From Armadillidium nasatum (lineage: Eukaryota > Arthropoda > Malacostraca > Isopoda > Armadillidiidae), in the NCBI GenBank assembly GCA_009176605.1, contig SEYY01023392.1, forward strand, positions 97,501-117,500: a DNA stretch of 20,000 bases, read 5' to 3'. Shown here piece by piece: positions 12,394 through 20,000 of this stretch; position 1 is the stretch's first letter; each line of letters opens with the position of its first letter. The notes under the pieces were generated by a model. The model was not told where the DNA came from. It saw only the letters and a program-made list of their open reading frames with translations, and did not search any database. The position numbers and the translations under genes are program-made.

Positions 12394-13159
12394 AAAAGAG
12401 ACTTTAAACATAATATTGAGAGTAAAGAGGATAGCTAAAAGTTAAGTGATTAATTATGCACAATAAATACTTAAGAGATTGGGATTTGAAATTAACTTAA
12501 GCAAAGACTTATATAATCTAAAGAGAAAAAGAAACTATGTTAGAATTTAAAAGGGTAGCGTGAGTGTGAATTTATAAAGAATCCAAATCTTGGTATATTT
12601 TATGTTGATTAATTGCGGTTTGCCCTAAAAATTACAGAAGAAAAATGAGATCTAGACAGTATAAGTAGGAGAGACTAGAACAGGAGAAAGCATTTATATT
12701 TTTGTAAAACGATTTTTAAGTGCTGAAATATTAGGAAATAATAAATCAATGTATCCATGGAAAGAGAATGTTTATTAGTTCCAATTGCTCAAAGTTTCAA
12801 AGTTTAACTCCAGAGTGAGTGAAAAAAAGTTCTGCATTTACAATAACTTAGTATGCAGTTTCGTTTCAACAAATTGTGAGAGTTTTATTTAATATGTAAA
12901 TCAGGAATCATAGACACAATCTAGTAGCTTTATCTTATAATATTACTGTTTATGAATACTTACATTTATTTTTTACTTTGAAAGATTTTCTATAAGAACA
13001 TACTGAATATGCCACATGGCAATAAAATTATTTTTTATATAAAATACTAATGGAAATAACTGTACATAAATATATACTATAGAATAAAGGAAAAATGCTG
13101 CAAAACAAGGCGAATGAAAAGCAAAGATGACAAACTATTTGATAGCATCATTATCTTTT
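12394..13159. other. AT-rich noncoding stretch, nothing recognised
   Basis: No coding signal beyond short chance ORFs. The A-rich patch at 12379-12402 may be the degraded tail of the LINE copy that ends just before. Confidence 0.55.
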
Positions 13160-13420
13160 TGAATTTAGGGACGGTCCCGATGCCCACTAAGTTAAAAAAG
13201 GAAAAGGGGAAATTTCAAATTGCACATGAACACCAAAAAAAAAAAGTGGGCAAATATTATATTTGTCATTATAATAGTGCAAAAGAAAGCACATGGCAGA
13301 GAGGGTTAATGGTGGAAGTCTGTTGATCAGAACTACACCAAATTCTATATACGTACTATCGTTATTAGAGGGCAGTTCCGGATAGGTAATACTTCGCTAA
13401 ACGTCCACTTAGAAAATTGT
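13160..13420 (+). repeat. Dispersed repeat of unknown class, copy 1
   Basis: It shares several blocks in the same order with 15020-15260: AGGAAAAGGGGAAATTTC / AGGAAAAGTGGGAATTTT, GCACATGAACACCA / GCAAATGAACACCA, GGAAGTCTGTTGATCAGAAC / GGAGGTCTGTTGGTTGGAAC, and TACTTCGCTAAACG / TACGTAGCTAAATG. An ORF (13114-13326) crosses this copy but is not conserved as a frame in the other, so I do not call a gene. It contains the palindrome GGGACGGTCCC (13168-13178). Confidence 0.6.
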
Positions 13421-15019
13421 TGACTTTTATGTTATGGGAAATGATCTTTTGGAATTAGTTTTTTTTTAGCTTTCTTCTTTTAAGCTAATAACTTTTTATT
13501 AGACTGGCTCTTACCATAAATTCCTAATATGGTCTATGTTGTATTTGTTTTTCACAGTGTGGTGGCATTTAACAGAATTGGGACCTCTCCAAATTCGCCT
13601 GTTTTTTTTCTTGTTGTTGTTGTGTGCATGTTTTTTCTTTCTCTTTCTTTCTTTTTATGACATCAACCACTCTTTTAAACATTTCTTTGTGAATGCAGGA
13701 GATACGAAATAGATCATAAAATAGTGGTTAAATCAATACTTAAACATAATAACGAAAAAAAAATTTAAATGATTTTATATTGTTCAAACTAATTTACTTT
13801 ATAGTTAATTATTAAAAAACCTTCATACAGTTTATATATTTTCCTTTGTATTGGTAGAAAGATAAATAAATCAATGTACCATGTTGCTTAAATTAAAAAG
13901 ATAAATTTAAGTGGAAGTTCTGTATAATAGTTTGTTAATTTTGTTAAATTTTATTCAGATATAGTTCTTCATAAGAAATCCAATAGTCCCCTTTAGGGAA
14001 CAACTAATTACCCAACCCCGAAAAATTTAAATCCTTCTTGCCTTTCTGGATGATTTTTTCTTGAATGATCAAAATTTTATTTGAATTAAAATTGAGATGA
14101 GTTATCTGTTATGTTATATAATTTTTTAAGTTTATATCCTCATCTTTGGCAATTTTTCCTTAGAAGGACTTGTGTTTATGCTTTTATTATTATTATTATT
14201 TTCACTGCTTTTATTCTTTTTCTAAAACGCCACGCTGCACTTAATAATTTAATTTAAATTAAAATTAATTTGTGATAGAACACTTAATTAGCAAAATATG
14301 TGTACTATAGTTTATTTACAGTAGTGAAAATCAAAAAATAAAAGATATGTATCATTCAGGAACAAATATTCTAAAAGGAAAACTAATTCTGAATTAGGAG
14401 ACTGCTATTATTTACAATTTTTTTTTGACATTTCCATTCATTCAAAACCTTAATTCCTTAAATGTAATCCCGATCCTGCAGAAATTATCCTACGGGTATA
14501 TCAAGAATGTGGCAAATAGTGTTAAACTATTAATAACTTGCCTAAGTCAGAATTTACACACACACACCAAAAAAGAAAATAATAATAATAATGGAGGCTG
14601 TCAGTTACCAGTATAACTGATTATTGATAGAATCTGTCCTTATTATATAGACAGTAATATTGTACTTAAAAGAAGCCTAAACAATATAAACACCTCAAAT
14701 AAGAAAAGTAAATAAATTACATTAGGGAAAAAATTTAGTTATCCTTTTAAATAATAATAATTTTCGTTTTCTATAGTTTTTTTTTAAACGTTTTCTTTAA
14801 TTTTAATCGAGATACTTTTTAGTTCCCTTAAAAAAATTTTTATTTTTTTTTTATGAAGTTTGCTGACGTAATGACGTGAATACTAATGACGTGAAGTATT
14901 TATTTCATGTACATTATTTTAGAAAATTAATAATCATATAATTAATTATTAAAAAAAATTAGAATAAAAGAGAATAATTAAACTACATGATATTGTACTT
15001 TAAAATTAAAGGCGCGTCT
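13421..15019. other. AT-rich noncoding stretch, 1.6 kb
   Basis: No convincing exon or element. Notable local features are an acceptor-like site (TTTGTTTTTCACAG, ending 13558) without a convincing exon, (ATT)n at about 14183-14201, a short (CA)n/(AAT)n patch at 14559-14592, and three TGACGT sites at 14864-14894. Confidence 0.5.
14864..14894 (+). promoter_or_regulatory. Cluster of three CREB/ATF-like half sites
   Basis: TGACGTAA (14864-14871), TGACGTGA (14872-14879) and TGACGTGA (14887-14894) lie in 31 bp, all on the same strand. The last two sit in a 15-bp near-perfect tandem repeat (AATGACGTGAATACT / AATGACGTGAAGTAT). TGACGT is the known core of CREB/ATF-type bZIP binding sites. Function here is only a possibility, since the sites could arise by local duplication. 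Confidence 0.3.
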
Positions 15020-15260
15020 TTTTGGACTCTAGTTTATATTAGGAAAAGTGGGAATTTTAGATTGCAAATGAACACCAGGTAGAGTAAGGAAGCAATATAT
15101 GTTATAATATGAGGAAACATTGGGCATAGAAGGGTGATGATGGAGGTCTGTTGGTTGGAACTACAAGAAATTATCCTATATAAACCATTGTTAGAAAGGA
15201 AGCCTTGGAGATATGCGATAGCAGTGATACGTAGCTAAATGCCCAATTAGCCAATGCGGA
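15020..15260 (+). repeat. Dispersed repeat of unknown class, copy 2
   Basis: The second copy of the unit at 13160-13420, same orientation, about 1.85 kb downstream. It includes a better-preserved middle (GGAACTACAAGAAATTAT, then GCCTTGGAGATATGCGATAG). The region is GC-richer than its surroundings. No terminal inverted repeats, tail or coding motif was identified. Confidence 0.6.
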
Positions 15261-15557
15261 TTATTTTATATTTATATTAGTAGTTGAAGAGATGAAAGTG
15301 ATCTCGATTCTTTAAACACTATATTTTGGAATATTTCTTTATGAATGTAATTAAAAATTAATACCATTATTTAATTGTTTCAACGCAATAAAATAGAAAC
15401 TCTGTTAAATTTTGCGACATTTTCTAGTTCTTCTAACGCTATTATAGTTGTAGTGTTAGCAGAGTCCAAATATTGTATACTTGTAACTGATAATGTCTTT
15501 GTTTCTGTGAATAGTAGACAGAATGTCTAGTCTGACATATGTATTTTGTATGTTTGA

Positions 15558-15726
<169 letters not shown>

Positions 15727-15733
15727 TTTATAG

Positions 15734-16450
15734 GGTAGGGGATGTGTGAACCAGGTGTTCACACTGATATTGATTACTGAGAAATTGCGTGAAAAGAATA
15801 AATTGGGGTATGTATATTTTCTGGATTTGGAAAACAGTACAACATTGTATGCAGGAGGAAGTTGGTTGAGAATACTGGTGAGAGAGTTTAAGAGGAAAGT
15901 GCGAATTGAGATTGAAAGTTAATCCAGACAAAAGTTAAAGTTATGAGGATTGGAGGTGGAGATGTTAGGGGGGAAGGAAACTTGATGAGGTGGATGAATT
16001 CAAATATCTAGGAATGTTGATCTAAGGTAAGGGAGGAACGGAAAAAGAAATAAAGAATAGAGTGTTAGAGGGAATGAAAGTGTTGGGAGGCCTAAACTAA
16101 TGTACTTTATAGTACATTAGCTTAATGCCGATGGAAGAAAAGAAATAAAGATAAGAATGTTTGAATGTATGTGTTGGCTTTCTGTAATGTTATGGGTGTG
16201 AAACATTGATGACAGATGCTCGGGTAAGGAAAAATTTGAATGTCTTTAGGATGAAAGGTTTGAGAGCAATATGTAAATTGAGAAGGATTGATAGGATTAG
16301 AAATGAGAGAATAAGGGAGATTTGTAGATGTAAGAAGGGTATAGTGGATGAGGGTGTGCTAAAATGGTTTGGACATGTGCGTATAGTGAACGATAACAGA
16401 ATGGTGGGCAAGGTACTTGTAGGAGACCTTAAGTAGAAAAAGTCAGTTCG
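15734..16450 (+). pseudogene. Non-LTR retrotransposon RT, decayed and internally deleted
   Basis: This is a different LINE family from the jockey-like copies. It starts with [11 protein letters not shown] and ITEKLREKNK, then YVYFLDLEN (15809-15835), equivalent to the family's YVAFLDLEKAYD in RT block A. The sequence jumps straight to STTLYAGG (15836-15859), which normally follows the FADD box, so the central palm, including the catalytic Asp pair, has been deleted. It continues through several frame changes: LKVNPDKSKVM (from about 15913), then DEVDEFKYLGML and NRVLEGMKVLGGLN up to 16097. A hairpin follows, then MFECMCWLSVML. The longest intact stretch is 16206-16436, with RMKGLRAICKLRRIDRIRNE and GVLKWFGHV, a typical C-terminal signature. 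Non-functional. Family placement is from remembered motifs. Confidence 0.85.
16097..16120. repeat. Perfect 10-bp hairpin inside the LINE fragment
   Basis: CTAATGTACT (16097-16106) and AGTACATTAG (16111-16120) form a perfect stem with loop TTAT. It sits exactly where the RT homology should continue from GGLN to the next block, so it replaces or interrupts coding sequence. Confidence 0.85.
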
Positions 16451-16454
16451 AATT

Positions 16455-18267
16455 GAAGCCTCGAAGGAGTAGGAAGTTAGGAGGTGTTTTTGAGAGGGAG
16501 ATGTGAAGAAGTTGAGTTTTTAAAAGTTGAATTTCACAAGTTGCATGACCTTCCATCCAGATCGGCAGAATAGAATCGGAAAGTTGAAGACGAAAGCAAT
16601 CGAAAGCAGAGGGAGCAGATTTGAAATGAGTAGAAGAATGTAGAGTTGAGTCATCAGCAAAGAGTGAACAGAGTTAGAAGTGCAGTTGAGAAGATCGTTA
16701 ATGAAAAGTAAGAATAGAGTTGGAGATAAAACAGAACCCTGAGGAACACCACAGTTGACAGAAAAGGAGGAAGAGGTCGCTCCATCTACAAGAGCCGAAA
16801 TGGAACGACCTGAGAGAAAACTAGACAAGAGTAAGCAAAGGAAGGAGGAAACCCAAAGGAAGGGAGCTTAGAGAGCAGTGACGCATGCCATACCCGGTCG
16901 AAAGCCTTGGATATGTCAAGCGCCACCACACAAGACTCCCGAAGTCCCTAAGGGCAGAAGACCATAGATCAGTAAGATAGGAAAGTATGTCACCAGTTGA
17001 CCTCGAGCGTCGAAAGCCATACTGGTGATCAGAGAGAAGAGAATGAGACTCCAAATGATCCAGGAAATGAGAGTTGAGAGAGTTTCAAAAATTTTAGATA
17101 GAACACAAGTGAGATCTATAGGTCGATAGTTAGAAGGGTCAGAGCGGCTACCTTTTTTCGGGATCGGCTGAACAAATGCACGCTTCCAGCATAGAGGAAA
17201 AGTATTAGTATTAAGGCATAGAGAGTAGAGCTGAACGAGGACAGGGGCCAACTCGGAAGCACACTCCCTCAGAACACGAGGGGGAATGCTATCCGGGCCA
17301 CTGGCCTTCCTGACGTTCATAGATTTCAGGATCCCATGCACCCGATCATGAGTAATTACAGGTAGAGGCATGGGACACCTGAGAGGAGAAGGAGTAGGAG
17401 GAGGGATGCCAGAATCGAGCAGGGTGGAATTAGATGAAAAAAGGAGGCCGAAGAGTAGACTTTTTCCGAAGGAGTATTAGCTACAGAACCATCAGAGGAA
17501 TAAGAGGAGGAAAGGCAGATTTACAGAAGTTGTTAGAGATATTTTTGACAAGAGGCCAGAAATTTATATCAGTAGGAGAGCCATGGAGGTCAGCGCACTT
17601 CCTTTTTATGAAAGTACGCTTAGTCCGTCGAAGAACATCCCTGCAACGATTCCGAGCTGAATGAAAATTAGCAAGAGTGATAGGAGAAGGAGAGTTTTTC
17701 CATTCACGATAAGCATTGTCTCTCTCCCGAAAGGCAAGAGAACAATTGCCATCGAACCAAGGATTTTGAGGAGAAAAAGATTTAGTTGAAGATGGAATGA
17801 ATCTGCCCATCCCGTCAAGGATTACGGCCCCTACCTTTTCAGCAAAGACAGAAGCGTCCCCCGAGACAAAGCAAGATTCACTCCAATGATAGTTAGCAAA
17901 GAAGCGGCGCATTGCTCCCCAATTAGCCCGATTAAAGTGTCCAGAAAGTACATTTAGGGCATGGTGGAGCTGTTGGAGAGAAAGCATTATAACTAAGAGC
18001 TATAAGATTATGGTCAGAGTTACCAATAGGAGGGAAAATGGTGTATTTATAACTAGAAGGAGTAGTGGTGAAGCATAAATCAAGTGTATTCAAGAATTGG
18101 TTAGGACGATCTGGAATCTGTGTGGGTTCCCTAATCAACTGCTCTAGATCGTTAAGAATGCTGAATGATTTGGCCTCCCTCCCACCTGTATCAGTATGAG
18201 AGGAACCCAACCACTCAGTGTGGTGTACGTTGAAATCCCCTAAATAGAGGACTTCAGCATTTGGATG
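16455..18267 (-). pseudogene. Jockey-like LINE (copy B): endonuclease C-terminal half plus RT
   Basis: Read from 18267 down, this copy starts within the APE-type endonuclease: [18 protein letters not shown] (GDFN at 18229-18240), [20 protein letters not shown] and SDHNLI (18004-18018), which holds the catalytic His. A linker region follows ([20 protein letters not shown]-like at about 17750; RTKRTFIKRKC). The RT then begins with KASGPDSIPPRVL (about 17270-17310), NYRPIDLTCVLSKIFE (17086-17131) and HQYGFRRSRST. Block A, VVALDISKAFDRVWH, is at about 16888-16930, then RSISALVDGATSS and GVPQGSVLSPTLF (about 16715-16750). One base is missing just before the FADD box (16650-16661), and other frameshifts occur near 17940, 17470, 17060 and 16825. 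The C-terminal third, present in copy A, is absent. The N-terminal endonuclease half and any gag-like ORF1 are lost at the TA array. Inactive. Confidence 0.9.
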
Positions 18268-18268
18268 A

Positions 18269-19177
<909 letters not shown>

Positions 19178-19240
19178 ATTGTACTTGATACAGAGCTAGA
19201 AATTGTTGTTTGATCTTACCTTGTTGTTTTTTTTACTTAT

Positions 19241-19359
<119 letters not shown>

Positions 19360-19537
19360 TAAAATATATGTAAGAAAATTAACAATTAAAAGAATAATAA
19401 AAACAAAACGAAATTATAATTTATAAACATTTAAAATATTTTCGCATAATTAATAATTAAAAACGATTAATATTTTTTTTTTATTCTTAATTTTAACCGT
19501 CCAAGCACAAGCTAGTGAAAGAACGAAAGACATAGAG

Positions 19538-20000
<463 letters not shown>

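Noticed and set aside
12007..12445. Overlapping + and - strand ORFs of 65-123 codons
   Set aside because: The + frames contain pieces of the decayed LINE C-terminus and are included in that pseudogene; the others are shadows.
13114..13326. 70-codon + strand ORF
   Set aside because: It lies on the dispersed repeat, but the matching frame is broken in the second copy at 15020-15260, and its Lys-rich content follows A-rich DNA.
13540..13740. Possible further exon of the Ser-rich gene after the acceptor-like TTTGTTTTTCACAG at 13545-13558
   Set aside because: The phase would allow it, but the reading frame quickly becomes Phe/Leu from T-rich runs, ends at TAG around 13711 and does not resemble exons A and B. 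Transcript evidence would be needed.
14425..14616. 63-codon + strand ORF with an acceptor-like CTGCAG inside
   Set aside because: No donor, no codon bias and no repeat or domain similarity; a chance ORF in AT-rich DNA is likelier.
17434..17664. 76-codon + strand ORF
   Set aside because: It is antisense to the RT/endonuclease linker of the minus-strand LINE copy and is explained by it.

Overview
The window is AT-rich, repeat-dominated nuclear DNA of an invertebrate. An arthropod, most likely a decapod crustacean, is the best guess. This rests on the jockey-type LINE proteins, the mariner- and hAT-type remnants, and the very long (TA)n microsatellites; the taxon is inferred, not shown. There is no sign of bacterial organisation (no operons, ribosome binding sites or dense long ORFs). 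About eleven TA arrays, 59 to 196 bp each, make up roughly 7% of the window, and most long ORFs are Tyr-Ile read-through of these arrays.

Host coding: the only convincing host gene sequence is a pair of GC-richer, Ser/His/basic-rich exons on the + strand (5575-5821 and 9942-10269). A 4.1-kb intron separates them and their splice phases match (0/0). They look like two internal exons of a larger gene whose other exons lie outside the window. The encoded segment is low-complexity and I do not recognise the protein. The downstream intron has a strong donor, followed within 8 nt by a 196-bp TA array.

Mobile elements, left to right: a MITE-like repeat end (1-151); a decayed mariner-type transposase (about 1440-1907); a minus-strand jockey-like RT C-terminal fragment (about 4386-4745); inside the intron, a hAT-like element (7628-9069) that appears to carry a small LTR-type element with two LTR-like repeats (from 7667 and from 8717); a 5'-truncated jockey-like RT copy on + (about 11259-12393); two copies of an unidentified dispersed repeat (about 13160-13420 and 15020-15260); and a composite LINE block, 15734-18267. 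That block joins a decayed + strand RT of another non-LTR family tail-to-tail with a long but frameshifted minus-strand jockey-like copy (endonuclease C-terminal half plus most of the RT). TA arrays bound it on both sides. Near the right end is a short element (19538-19827) with TAGTGATGG terminal inverted repeats and a ~30-bp GCGGAT-rich minisatellite inside.

The rest (150-1011, 2519-4097, 4746-5574, 5822-7627, 9070-9941, 10473-11258, 12394-15019, 18411-19537) is AT-rich noncoding DNA with homopolymer runs, trinucleotide repeats and a few hairpins. I did not find an intact mobile element, RNA gene, CRISPR array or clearly new system. The points most worth a second look are the nested hAT/LTR structure, LINE 5' ends that abut TA arrays, independent inactivation of two jockey copies at the same catalytic box, the 3.0-kb double hairpin, and the intronic cluster of bZIP-like sites.
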